From positions 29,508-93,507 of the forward strand of contig JADLEK010000034.1 in NCBI GenBank assembly GCA_020846135.1: a stretch of DNA of 64,000 nucleotides. Reading direction: 5' to 3'. Shown piece by piece: positions 37,948 to 46,747 of this stretch. The first letter of the stretch is position 1. Each line of letters begins with the position of its first letter. The translations under genes were made by a program, and so were the position numbers. The notes below the pieces were generated by a model. That model searched no databases. It saw nothing but the letters and a program-made list of their open reading frames with translations, and had not been told where the DNA came from. Source of the stretch: Gammaproteobacteria bacterium. GTDB lineage: Bacteria; Pseudomonadota; Gammaproteobacteria; Competibacterales; Competibacteraceae.

Positions 37948-40900
37948 ATGGCCATACGCATCGCACTCCATCATCAAACGTCCTACCGCTTTGACCACCC
38001 GGTCAGCGCCTCCCCGCATGTGATCCGGTTGCGGCCTGCTCCCCACACCCGCACCCCGATTCACGCCTATTCGCTCAACATCGAACCTGCTGAACATTTC
38101 ATCAATTGGATGCAGGACCCTTTCGGCAATTTTCAGGCCCGGCTGGTATTTCCCGAGAAAATTCGCGAACTCAAAGTTACGGTCGATGTGATCGCCGAAA
38201 TGACGGTGATCAATCCCTTTGATTTCTTTGTCGAGGACTACGCCGATCACTATCCCTTTGCCTACACCGCGACCCTGACGCAGGAACTGGCTCCGTATCT
38301 GGTCATTGAAGAAAACGGGCCATTGCTCAAGCGCTGGGTAGCTGGACTCAGCCGCGATCCGGAGCGGATTGTCGATTTTCTGGTGGAGATCAACTGGCGT
38401 TTGAATCAGGACATCGGTTACGTCATCCGCATGGAACCGGGGGTTCAGACCGGCGAAGAAACCCTGACCAAGCGTAGTGGTTCCTGCCGCGATTCCGCCT
38501 GGCTGCTGGTGCAGATTCTGCGGCATCTGGGGCTGGCGGCGCGCTTTGTCTCAGGCTATCTGATTCAGCTTACCGCTGATCTGAAATCCCTCGATGGCCC
38601 CTCCGGTCCCGAAGCCGATTTCACTGATCTGCACGCCTGGGCCGAAGTGTTCATTCCCGGCGCCGGCTGGATCGGCCTCGATCCGACCTCTGGCCTGTTT
38701 GCTGGGGAGGGTCACATCCCTCTGGCCTGCACCCCGAGTCCGCCCAGCGCCGCGCCGGTGACCGGCTGCACCGATGAGTGCGAGGTGGAGTTTGGCTTCG
38801 AGATGCGGATTAGCCGCGTCCACGAAGATCCGCGCGTCACCAAGCCTTATAGCGAGGCGCAATGGCAAGCCATCGAGGCGCTCGGTCGTCAGGTCGATCA
38901 AAAGCTGATGACCGGTGATGTGCGTCTGACGATGGGCGGCGAGCCGACCTTTGTCTCGATTGACGATATGGACGGGGCGGAATGGACGGTAGCCGCGGTT
39001 GGTCCCACCAAGCGCAAGCTGGCCGGCCGGTTACTGAAAAAACTGCGCACCCGCTACGCGCCCAATGGCTTTCTGCATTACAGCCAGGGGAAATGGTATC
39101 CCGGCGAATCGTTACCGCGCTGGGCGCTATCCTGCTACTGGCGCAGCGATGGGCTGCCGCTCTGGCATGACCCACGCTGGATCGCCGATGACGAAACGCC
39201 ACAAGGCTTCGGCCCGGAGCAGGCGCAAACCTTCGCTGCGGAATTGACCCGGCGGCTCGGGGTCAGCCCACAGCGTCTGATCCCCGGTTACGAAGATGTG
39301 TATTACTACCTGTGGAAGGAGCGCACTCTGCCGGTCAACGTCGATCCGCTGAAGTTTGATCTCAAGGATGACGAAGAGCGGCGGCGGTTGGCGATCCTGC
39401 TGGAACGGGGCTTGAATCAGGTCACCGGTTACGCCTTGCCGTTGCGCTGGGATCCGGCGGCGAGCGAGAACGGCTGGCGCAGCGGGCCGTGGGCGCTACG
39501 CCGCGAGCATCTTTATCTGATTCCCGGCGATTCGCCGATGGGCTACCGGTTGCCGCTATCCGCCCTGCCCTGGGTCGGAGAAACCGACCGCAACATTCCA
39601 CACCCGCAATCGCTGTTTGAGTTCCGCACCGCGCTGGGCGATGCGCACGGCGAGGTGATGCGTCGTTACAGCGAGTTTTTGCGCGGGAGTCTGGAACCTC
39701 CGCACGGCAGCGAGATTCAGGAGCAGCCCGCCGTCGATCACAGCGCAGTGATCCATACCACCCTGTGCGTCGAGCCGCGCGACGGCAATATTTATGTGTT
39801 TATGCCGCCACTGGAGCGTCTGGAGCAGTATCTGGATCTGCTGGCCTGCGTCGAACAGACTGCCGCCGATTTGCAAATGCCGGTGCTGGTGGAAGGCTAT
39901 CCGCCGCCGTCCGACTGGCGGTTGCGTAAGTTCGCCGTCACCCCCGATCCGGGCGTGATCGAAGTCAATATTCATCCCGCCGGCAGTTGGGACGAATTGA
40001 AGCAGAACATCGAGGGCTTGTACGAAGACGCCCGGCAATCCCGGTTGGGCACCGAAAAATTCATGCTGGACGGGCGACATACCGGCACCGGCGGCGGCAA
40101 TCATGTCACCTTGGGCGGGGCAACGCCGAGCGACAGTCCGTTCCTGCGTCGGCCCGAGTTGTTGCGGAGCCTGATTAGCTACTGGCAGCATCATCCCAGT
40201 CTTTCGACGCTGTTTTCCGGGCTGTTCATTGGCCCCACCAGTCAGGCGCCCCGGATCGATGAGGCCCGCAACGACAGCCTGTATGAACTGGAGATCGCCT
40301 TTCAGCAACTGCCGCCGGGGGAAGCGCCACAGCCGTGGCTGGTGGATCGGCTGTTGCGCAATCTGCTGGTGGACCTGAGCGGCAACACCCACCGCGCCGA
40401 GTTTTGCATCGACAAGCTGTATTCGCCGGATTCGGCGATGGGCCGACTGGGGCTGGTGGAAATGCGGGCCTTTGAAATGCCGCCGCACGCCCGGATGAGT
40501 CTGATGCAGATGCTGTTACTGCGCGGGCTGGTGGCGCGGTTCTGGGAACAGCCGTACCCGAACCGGGGGCTGGTGCGCTGGGGAACGCGGATTCACGACC
40601 AGTTTATGCTGCCGCATTACGTCTGGGCCGACTTCAAGGATGTGATGGCCGATCTCCGGCAAACCGGCTATCCGTTTGAAAGCGAGTGGTTTTTGCCGTT
40701 TTTCGAGTTCCGCTTCCCGCACTACGGCGACGTTACCCAGTGCGACATTCAACTGGAATTGCGCCAGGCGCTGGAGCCGTGGCATGTGCTGGGCGAGGAA
40801 CAGGCACTGGGCGGGACCGCCCGCTATGTGGATTCATCGGTCGAACGGATGCAGGTCAAGGTCAGCGGCATGACCGGCGAACGGCATGTAGTGGCTTGCA

Positions 40901-41253
40901 ACGGGCGGCGGGTGCCGTTGCGGCCTACCGGGGTCGAAGGCGAGTTTGTCGCTGGCGTTCGCTACCGCGCCTGGCAACCGCCGTCGGCGCTGCATCCGAC
41001 CATTCCGGTCCACGCCCCGCTGGTCTTCGATCTGGTGGATACCTGGAACCAGCGATCCATCGGCGGCTGCACTTACCACGTCATGCACCCCGGCGGGCGC
41101 AATTCCGAAACCTTCCCGGTCAACGCCAATGAAGCCGAAGCGCGGCGTTTTGCCCGGTTCTGGCCCTATGGTCACACGCCGGGAACGATGACCGCGCCCG
41201 TCGAGGAACCCAACGCCCAGTTCCCCTGCACCCTGGATTTGCGCCGGCGCTAA
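37948..41253 (+). CDS. Transglutaminase-like protein with DUF2126 C-terminal region
   Basis: 1101 aa from ATG 37948 (GAAGGA site upstream). The N-terminal bacterial transglutaminase N-domain (MAIRIALHHQTSYRFDHP) is followed by the core with Cys180 (SGSCRDSAWL), His229 (DLHAWAEVFI) and Asp245 (GLDPTSG), a complete cysteine-protease-type triad. The remaining ~800 residues are the DUF2126 region found fused to it, with DVRLTMGGEPTFVSIDDMDG near 330. Belongs with the alpha-E and permuted ATP-grasp genes. The substrate is not known; family context suggests peptide bond cleavage or transfer on small peptides. Confidence 0.92.
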   Translation: MAIRIALHHQTSYRFDHPVSASPHVIRLRPAPHTRTPIHAYSLNIEPAEHFINWMQDPFGNFQARLVFPEKIRELKVTVDVIAEMTVINPFDFFVEDYADHYPFAYTATLTQELAPYLVIEENGPLLKRWVAGLSRDPERIVDFLVEINWRLNQDIGYVIRMEPGVQTGEETLTKRSGSCRDSAWLLVQILRHLGLAARFVSGYLIQLTADLKSLDGPSGPEADFTDLHAWAEVFIPGAGWIGLDPTSGLFAGEGHIPLACTPSPPSAAPVTGCTDECEVEFGFEMRISRVHEDPRVTKPYSEAQWQAIEALGRQVDQKLMTGDVRLTMGGEPTFVSIDDMDGAEWTVAAVGPTKRKLAGRLLKKLRTRYAPNGFLHYSQGKWYPGESLPRWALSCYWRSDGLPLWHDPRWIADDETPQGFGPEQAQTFAAELTRRLGVSPQRLIPGYEDVYYYLWKERTLPVNVDPLKFDLKDDEERRRLAILLERGLNQVTGYALPLRWDPAASENGWRSGPWALRREHLYLIPGDSPMGYRLPLSALPWVGETDRNIPHPQSLFEFRTALGDAHGEVMRRYSEFLRGSLEPPHGSEIQEQPAVDHSAVIHTTLCVEPRDGNIYVFMPPLERLEQYLDLLACVEQTAADLQMPVLVEGYPPPSDWRLRKFAVTPDPGVIEVNIHPAGSWDELKQNIEGLYEDARQSRLGTEKFMLDGRHTGTGGGNHVTLGGATPSDSPFLRRPELLRSLISYWQHHPSLSTLFSGLFIGPTSQAPRIDEARNDSLYELEIAFQQLPPGEAPQPWLVDRLLRNLLVDLSGNTHRAEFCIDKLYSPDSAMGRLGLVEMRAFEMPPHARMSLMQMLLLRGLVARFWEQPYPNRGLVRWGTRIHDQFMLPHYVWADFKDVMADLRQTGYPFESEWFLPFFEFRFPHYGDVTQCDIQLELRQALEPWHVLGEEQALGGTARYVDSSVERMQVKVSGMTGERHVVACNGRRVPLRPTGVEGEFVAGVRYRAWQPPSALHPTIPVHAPLVFDLVDTWNQRSIGGCTYHVMHPGGRNSETFPVNANEAEARRFARFWPYGHTPGTMTAPVEEPNAQFPCTLDLRRR

Positions 41254-41281
41254 CTGCAACTGCCCGAAAATCCGCTTTTTT

Positions 41282-41314
41282 GCATCGTTCCCGCCTCGAA
41301 CGCGGGAACGATGC
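41282..41314. repeat. Perfect 13-bp palindrome (REP-like)
   Basis: GCATCGTTCCCGC and GCGGGAACGATGC flank a 7-bp loop, just after a TTTTTT run at ~41274-41279 and 28 bp past the transglutaminase stop. On the minus strand the order is stem then A-run, and the plus strand has no following T-run, so I read it as a repeat element rather than a classic terminator. Confidence 0.6.
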
Positions 41315-41380
41315 CGCCTTGATCTGCTATCGTTATCGCCCATGATGGTTCTGATTACTCTGATTGAAGAGGAGAAAATC

Positions 41381-41647
41381 ATGCTGGCCGAGCGACTCTA
41401 TTTGACTGCCGATGAACGGGGTCATTTACATAACCTGCCAACTTTCGCGCCCTTTGAATATGTGGAAGTCGTCTTTTTGCACCCGGAATCTGCTCTGGTA
41501 AACCGCCGTCAACTTTCATCAGCGTTGCAGAAGAGCGCCGAAATCAAGGGCGATCTGACCGAAGCAGTATTTACTGATATGGAATGGGCGGAGGTCGAAG
41601 CCGAGTGGGATGAGTTTTATCCAAAATTGGATCGACAAAAAACATGA
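41381..41647 (+). CDS. Antitoxin-like small protein paired with PIN toxin
   Basis: 88 aa (MLAERLYLTADERGHLHNLP), acidic C-terminal half (WAEVEAEWDEFYPKL), no clear DNA-binding motif recognised. The start at 41381 is supported by a GAGGAG site; an earlier ATG at 41342 lacks one. The stop overlaps the PIN gene start by 4 bp (ATGA). Position, size and coupling make it the cognate antitoxin, but the family is not one I can name. Confidence 0.7.
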   Translation: MLAERLYLTADERGHLHNLPTFAPFEYVEVVFLHPESALVNRRQLSSALQKSAEIKGDLTEAVFTDMEWAEVEAEWDEFYPKLDRQKT

Positions 41648-42045
41648 TGCTGCTTGATACCCATGCTTGGTTAGAGTGGTGTCTTAAACCAGAAGTGTTG
41701 CCGTCTGCTCTACGAACGGTATTGGCTTCATTAGACCAATCTGTCGCTATTTCAGTGATGAGTTGCTACGAATGCGCGTTGCTGGTCGAACGCGAGCGTG
41801 TTGCTTTGCCAATTCCGATTGAAGAGTGGATGCCGCAAGCGATTGCAGAGAACCGTCTACGAGTTTTGCCTGCTACTCCACAATTAACCATTCGTGCTGC
41901 CCAACTTCCACAAATTCATCGCGATCCGTGGGATCGTCTGATTATTGCAACAGCATTGGAATATGATGCATTTTTAGTGACTCGTGATCGGACTATCCCA
42001 CTTTATCCTGACATTCGCGTTTTCTGGGAACAAATGCCAATATAA
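41644..42045 (+). CDS. PIN-domain toxin (VapC-like ribonuclease)
   Basis: 133 aa. MLLDTHAWLEWCL carries the first acidic residue, YECALLVERERV the conserved Glu, and DPWDRLIIATALEYDAFLVTRD the two further Asp residues of the PIN nuclease centre. Type II toxins of this class cleave tRNA or rRNA. Lower GC and different codon use than the genes around suggest acquisition. Confidence 0.9.
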   Translation: MMLLDTHAWLEWCLKPEVLPSALRTVLASLDQSVAISVMSCYECALLVERERVALPIPIEEWMPQAIAENRLRVLPATPQLTIRAAQLPQIHRDPWDRLIIATALEYDAFLVTRDRTIPLYPDIRVFWEQMPI

Positions 42046-42093
42046 AGCAGGAGTAGTAGCATGATCTCTAATAATGGTGAATGGTGAAAATCC

Positions 42094-42753
42094 ATGAAAA
42101 TTGTGCAAAGCTGGGACGATGGCGTGGTCGATGACGTGCGATTGACCGAGTTATTGCGTCGCTATCAGGCTACCGCGACCTTTAACCTCAATCCGGGTCT
42201 GCATCAACCCAACCGTTCATTCAGTTGGCGCTATGGCGATAAAGACGTTTGGCGACTCGGACGGGATGAACTGGCGGATATTTACGCCGGCTTTGAAATC
42301 GCTAATCATTCCCTGACTCACCCGTATCTGTCGGATTTATCTCCGATGGATTTAATCCGGGAAGTGCGGGACAGTCGCCTGATCTTGCAGGACTGGTTTC
42401 AACAACCGGTGCGGGGATTCTGTTATCCCTTTGGCGGATTCAATGCCACAGTCAAAGAGGCTGTTCGCAATGCTGGGCATAGCTACGCCCGCACTGTGGC
42501 TGAAATCGATCCGGTTTTTCCGCCCACTGATCCGCTGGAGTTTGGCGCGAATTGCCGGTTTGCCGACCCGGAATTCTGGATTCGTTATGAGCGAGCCAAG
42601 GCAATCAACGGCGTATTTTTCTTCTGGGGCCATAGCTATGAACTGATCAATGAGGTGATGTGGGCTGATCTGGAAGATAAAATTTTCCGGATTAGCACTG
42701 ATCCGGTAGCGGAATGGGTCAGTCTCGAAGCGTTGTTTAGTCAATGCGCTTAA
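42094..42753 (+). CDS. Polysaccharide deacetylase (NodB-like) family protein
   Basis: 219 aa. WDDG at residues 7-10 supplies the catalytic/metal Asp, and ANHSLTHPYL gives His72 and His76. FCYPFGGFNATV is the third motif and FFFWGHSYEL the fourth. Acts on N-acetylated sugars or related amides; whether the target is a cell-surface glycan is not visible. No signal peptide, so likely cytoplasmic. Followed by the heptanucleotide array. Confidence 0.87.
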   Translation: MKIVQSWDDGVVDDVRLTELLRRYQATATFNLNPGLHQPNRSFSWRYGDKDVWRLGRDELADIYAGFEIANHSLTHPYLSDLSPMDLIREVRDSRLILQDWFQQPVRGFCYPFGGFNATVKEAVRNAGHSYARTVAEIDPVFPPTDPLEFGANCRFADPEFWIRYERAKAINGVFFFWGHSYELINEVMWADLEDKIFRISTDPVAEWVSLEALFSQCA

Positions 42754-42766
42754 TTTAATTGTAACC

Positions 42767-42889
42767 TTTAGCCTTTAGCCTTTAGCCTTTAGCCTTTAGC
42801 CTTTAGCCTTTAGCCTTTAGCCTTTAGCCTTTAGCCTTTAGCCTTTAGCCTTTAGCCTTTAGCCTTTAGCCTTTAGCCTTTAGCCTTTA
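42767..42889 (+). repeat. Tandem heptanucleotide repeat (TTTAGCC), 17 copies
   Basis: Seventeen exact copies of TTTAGCC from 42767 to 42885 with a partial TTTA to 42889, no interruptions. It fills nearly all the space between the deacetylase stop (42753) and the nspC start (42905). A 7-bp unit is not a codon multiple; expansion or loss would change promoter or leader spacing. Confidence 0.97.
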
Positions 42890-42904
42890 CTAGTCCCGAA
42901 AATC

Positions 42905-44011
42905 ATGAAAAAATTGACTACGCCTTATTACCTGATTGACGAAAGCAAGCTCGAAAGAAACCTGAAGATTATTCAACAGGTGCGCGAGGCATCCGAGGCA
43001 AAATCAGTATTAGCGCTGAAATGCTTTTCAACCTGGGGCGTGTTTGATTTGATGCGGAACTATCTCGATGGCACAACCAGCAGCTCGCTGTTTGAAGCCC
43101 GATTGGGATACGAGAAATTCGGTAAGGAAGTTCACGCTTACAGCGTTGGTTTTTCCAAGGACGAAATTAAGGCGGTCAGGAAATTCGCCAGTAAAGTCAT
43201 CTTTAATTCTGTATCGCAATTGACCGCTTATTCCCATCATGTTCGTGGAATCAAGCTTGGCTTGAGAGTGAATCCCGGCATCAGCTATTCTCATTTCGAT
43301 CTGGCTGATCCGGCAAGAAAATACTCAAGATTAGGCGTTTCAGATCAAGCGGAAATCAGCAAAGTTTCGTCCCTGTTAAGTGGACTGATGTTTCATTTTA
43401 ACTGTGAAAATGACGATACTGACAACATCTGTGCCGCCATTGATGTCATTGGGGAACGCTATGCCGCCCTGCTGGAAAAAATGGAGTGGGTCAGCTTTGG
43501 CGGAGGCATTTATTTCACCAAGGACGGCTATAAACTCGATCAATTCTGCCAAAAACTCAGGCAATTCAGCGGAAAATTCGGCGTTCAGGTTTATCTGGAA
43601 CCCGGCGAAGCGACCATCACTCATTGCGCGGAACTGGTGACTACCGTTCTCGATGTGATTCACAATGAAGTGGACATCGCCATTATCGACGCCTCGGTCG
43701 AGGCGCATCTGCTGGATCACCTGATCTACCACACCACTCCCAGGATCGCTGTTCCCGAACCTGGGCCGCACCATGTCATGATCGCCGGGCGCACCTGCCT
43801 GGCGGGGGATGTTCTAGGCGAATATGATCTGAACGCCCGACTGGCGGTGGGCAGCGAAGTTCGCATCGCCGATGCTGCCGGTTACACAATGGTAAAGAAA
43901 AACTGGTTTAATGGGATTACCATGCCGGCCATCGTGGTGCGCCGGCTGAACGGAACCGTCGACGTAGTCCGAACTTTCGGCTATCAGGACTTTAAACGCA
44001 GCCTTTCTTGA
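42905..44011 (+). CDS. nspC: Carboxynorspermidine/carboxyspermidine decarboxylase
   Basis: 368 aa PLP-dependent alanine-racemase-fold decarboxylase. The N-terminus MKKLTTPYYLIDESKLERNL, PLP Lys39 (ALKCFSTWG), HFNCENDD, SFGGGIYFTKDGY and EPGEA identify NspC. Decarboxylates carboxy(nor)spermidine to (nor)spermidine, the second step of the carboxyspermidine route. 16 bp precede the synthase gene. The 5' leader is the heptanucleotide repeat. Confidence 0.93.
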   Translation: MKKLTTPYYLIDESKLERNLKIIQQVREASEAKSVLALKCFSTWGVFDLMRNYLDGTTSSSLFEARLGYEKFGKEVHAYSVGFSKDEIKAVRKFASKVIFNSVSQLTAYSHHVRGIKLGLRVNPGISYSHFDLADPARKYSRLGVSDQAEISKVSSLLSGLMFHFNCENDDTDNICAAIDVIGERYAALLEKMEWVSFGGGIYFTKDGYKLDQFCQKLRQFSGKFGVQVYLEPGEATITHCAELVTTVLDVIHNEVDIAIIDASVEAHLLDHLIYHTTPRIAVPEPGPHHVMIAGRTCLAGDVLGEYDLNARLAVGSEVRIADAAGYTMVKKNWFNGITMPAIVVRRLNGTVDVVRTFGYQDFKRSLS

Positions 44012-44027
44012 ACAAGAGGAAATCGCA

Positions 44028-45452
44028 GTGAAGAAGAATGTATTGATCATTGGCGCCGGCGGAGTTGCCCATGTTGCGGCTCACAAGGCGGCGATGAATA
44101 ATGACGTATTAGGCGACATCTGTATTGCATCGCGAACGCTGTCAAAGTGCGATGAGATTATCGCCAGCGTCCACCGGAAAGGACATATCAAGGTTTCGGA
44201 AAATCAGTTGTATTCACGACAAATTGACGCGCTGGATATTTCGGCAACCATTAAGCTGATTAACGATACACATTCCGGGATTGTGATTAATCTGGGCAAT
44301 GCTTTCATCAATATGTCGGTGCTGGAAGCCTGTCTGGAAACCGGAGCCGCATATATCGATACCGCCATTCATGAGGAGCCGGATAAGGTTTGTGAAACTC
44401 CGCCGTGGTATGCCAATTACGAATGGAAGCGCAAGGAGCGTTGCGCTGAAAAAGGATTGACCGCTATTCTTGGCGCAGGATTTGATCCGGGTGTTGTGAA
44501 TGCTTATTGCGCTCTGGCGGTAAAGCGCTATTTCGATAAAATCGACACGATTGACATTCTGGATGTAAATGCAGGGAGTCATGGCAAGTATTTCGCCACC
44601 AATTTTGATCCGGAGATTAATTTCCGTGAATTTATCAAAGTGTGGACCTGGATTGACCGCCAGTGGCGAGAATATCCGACCCATTCGGTCAAGCGCGTTT
44701 ACGATTTTCCCGTCGTGGGTCCCTGTCCGATTTATCTGAACGGCCATGATGAGTTGCATTCACTGTCGAAGAATATCGATGCAAACAGCATCCGGTTCTG
44801 GATGGGGTTTGGCGATCACTACATTAATGTTTTTACCGTATTGCGGACGCTGGGGTTTCTTTCGCATCTGCCGGTCACGCTCACCACGGGGCAGCAGGTG
44901 GTTCCGCTGAAAGTGGTCAAGGCGCTATTGCCCGATCCGCAAACGCTGGCCCCCGGTTATACCGGAAAAACCTGCATTGGCGATTTCGTCAAGGGCTGGA
45001 AAGATGGAAAGGAGCGGGAACTGCTGATTTATCAGGTTTCGGATCACAAAAAATGCTTTGAAGAGGTCGAGTCGCAGGGGATTAGCTATACCGCAGGCGT
45101 TCCTCCGGTTGCGGCGGCGATGCTGGTCGCTCAAGGCGTATGGGATCCGAAAACCATGGTGAATATCGAAGAACTGGATCCCGAACCGTGGATCGCTATT
45201 CTCGATCAGATTGGTCTGCCGACCGAGATTAAGGAAATTCAACCAGGCAGCAAGGATTCGTTTAATGGCGCGGTTAGGGCTTTAGAGATTGAACTGGCTG
45301 AATCGACCGCGACCGTTACGGTTTCAGCGGCTAACCCGGTGATCGCTTTAGCGCAAAAACCCGTCGAAGCCAGCCAAAGCGATGCTCAGGCAAAGCTGAA
45401 AAAATCTGGGAAACTGGGGAAATCCGGGAAACCAGGCCGCAAGAAGAAATAA
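44028..45452 (+). CDS. Carboxynorspermidine synthase (saccharopine dehydrogenase-like)
   Basis: 474 aa from GTG 44028. IIGAGGVAHVAAHKAAM is the Rossmann start; GNAFINMSVLEACLETGAAY and ILGAGFDPGVVNAY belong to the saccharopine-dehydrogenase-like carboxynorspermidine synthase. Condenses aspartate semialdehyde with a diamine (putrescine to carboxyspermidine, or diaminopropane to carboxynorspermidine); asd, the source of aspartate semialdehyde, lies 20 kb left. The C-terminal ~60 residues, unlike the family, are Ala/Val/Lys-rich and end KLKKSGKLGKSGKPGRKKK. Confidence 0.92.
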   Translation: MKKNVLIIGAGGVAHVAAHKAAMNNDVLGDICIASRTLSKCDEIIASVHRKGHIKVSENQLYSRQIDALDISATIKLINDTHSGIVINLGNAFINMSVLEACLETGAAYIDTAIHEEPDKVCETPPWYANYEWKRKERCAEKGLTAILGAGFDPGVVNAYCALAVKRYFDKIDTIDILDVNAGSHGKYFATNFDPEINFREFIKVWTWIDRQWREYPTHSVKRVYDFPVVGPCPIYLNGHDELHSLSKNIDANSIRFWMGFGDHYINVFTVLRTLGFLSHLPVTLTTGQQVVPLKVVKALLPDPQTLAPGYTGKTCIGDFVKGWKDGKERELLIYQVSDHKKCFEEVESQGISYTAGVPPVAAAMLVAQGVWDPKTMVNIEELDPEPWIAILDQIGLPTEIKEIQPGSKDSFNGAVRALEIELAESTATVTVSAANPVIALAQKPVEASQSDAQAKLKKSGKLGKSGKPGRKKK

Positions 45453-45476
45453 GCATAGCCGCTGGAAAAATCCTGC

Positions 45477-45516
45477 AAAAGCTGTTTCAGCAGTTTCAAG
45501 CTGAACAGCTTTTTTA
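45477..45516 (+). terminator. Intrinsic terminator after carboxynorspermidine synthase
   Basis: AAAAGCTGTTTCAGC (45477-45491) pairs with GCTGAACAGCTTTT (45500-45513) with one bulged T; the loop is eight bases and T-run follows. It divides the first two polyamine genes from the decarboxylase. Confidence 0.85.
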
Positions 45517-45570
45517 ATCACTGTCACTCCTGATTTCTGCTATTTTTATGTGTTGATGAGGAAAAACCCG

Positions 45571-46725
45571 ATGCACAGTGATTATTATTCCCCCGTAGAA
45601 TGGGAAAAAATCATGGCTTTCTCTGAAACCAAAGAGACGCCATTTCTAGTTGTAACCTTGGACAAAATCCGGCTGAAGTTTGGAGAATTTCGTACAGGTT
45701 TTCCTCAGGCGAAAATCTATTATGCAGTTAAAGCCAACCCTGATTTGGCAGTACTGAGTCTGTTGCGGGATCTTGGTTCCTCTTTTGATGTTGCTTCGAT
45801 TTATGAACTCAATGACATGCTGGAACTTGGGGTATCGCCAGACCGATTGAGCTTTGGCAATACCATCAAAAAAGCGCGGCATGTCCGCGAAGCATATCAA
45901 AAAGGCGTCAGGCTGTTTGCCAGTGATAGCGAGACTGATATTCGTAATCTCGCCAGAGAAGCACCCGGTTCACGGGTATTTTTCCGTATCCTGATGGACG
46001 CTATTACCTCGGACGCTGATTGGCCCTTGTCGCGGAAGTTCGGTTGCCAGCCCCGGATGGTGACTGATCTGGTCTTGTTAGCTGCTGATTTAGGTTTGGA
46101 ACCGTATGGTCTTTCATTCCACGTTGGCTCCCAGCAGCGCGAAATATCGGCTTGGGATGCCGCGATTGCCCAATCTAAGTACCTGATTGAGTCGCTGGGG
46201 AAAAAGCAGATTCATCTGAAAGCGATCAATATGGGCGGCGGATTCCCGGCGGATTATCTGGTTAAATCCAATCCGCTGTCGGTGTATGCGGAAGAAATTA
46301 ACCGTTATCTCGACTTCCATTTTGGCGACGCCATCCCGGAAATTTACCTGGAGCCAGGCCGTGGTCTGGTGGGAGAAGCGGGGGTATTGATCAGCGAAAT
46401 TGTCCTGATTTCAAAAAAATCCCGGCAGGACTTAAAACGCTGGGTGTATACCGACGTCGGTATTTTTAATGGGTTGATGGAAACGCTGGGCGAGTCGATC
46501 AAATACCCGGCTTATACCGATAAGACCGGAGAGACCGGTGATGTCATTATGGCTGGACCCACCTGCGACAGCATGGATATTATGTATGAGCATTTCAAAT
46601 ACCAACTACCGCTGTCGTTGGAAATCGGCGACCGGATTTACTGGCTGTCCACTGGCGCTTATACCGCCTCATACAGCGCTATCGAATTCAATGGCTTTCC
46701 TCCATTGAAAACCTATTGCCTGTAA
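45571..46725 (+). CDS. Ornithine/lysine decarboxylase, alanine racemase fold
   Basis: 384 aa. PLP Lys54 (YYAVKANPD), the HVGSQQ motif, GGGFPADY, EPGRGLVGEAG and GPTCDSMD with the active-site Cys place it in the bacterial group IV (eukaryotic-like) ornithine/lysine decarboxylase family. Its product, putrescine or cadaverine, would feed the synthase upstream. ATG 45571 with GATGAGG about 10 nt upstream is preferred over GTG 45550. It has its own promoter region after the terminator. Confidence 0.9.
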   Translation: MHSDYYSPVEWEKIMAFSETKETPFLVVTLDKIRLKFGEFRTGFPQAKIYYAVKANPDLAVLSLLRDLGSSFDVASIYELNDMLELGVSPDRLSFGNTIKKARHVREAYQKGVRLFASDSETDIRNLAREAPGSRVFFRILMDAITSDADWPLSRKFGCQPRMVTDLVLLAADLGLEPYGLSFHVGSQQREISAWDAAIAQSKYLIESLGKKQIHLKAINMGGGFPADYLVKSNPLSVYAEEINRYLDFHFGDAIPEIYLEPGRGLVGEAGVLISEIVLISKKSRQDLKRWVYTDVGIFNGLMETLGESIKYPAYTDKTGETGDVIMAGPTCDSMDIMYEHFKYQLPLSLEIGDRIYWLSTGAYTASYSAIEFNGFPPLKTYCL

Positions 46726-46747
46726 TGGATATGGATTTTCCAGGGTT

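Noticed and set aside
42767..42889. CRISPR or telomere-like array
   Set aside because: Units are head-to-tail 7-mers without spacers, and there are no cas genes.
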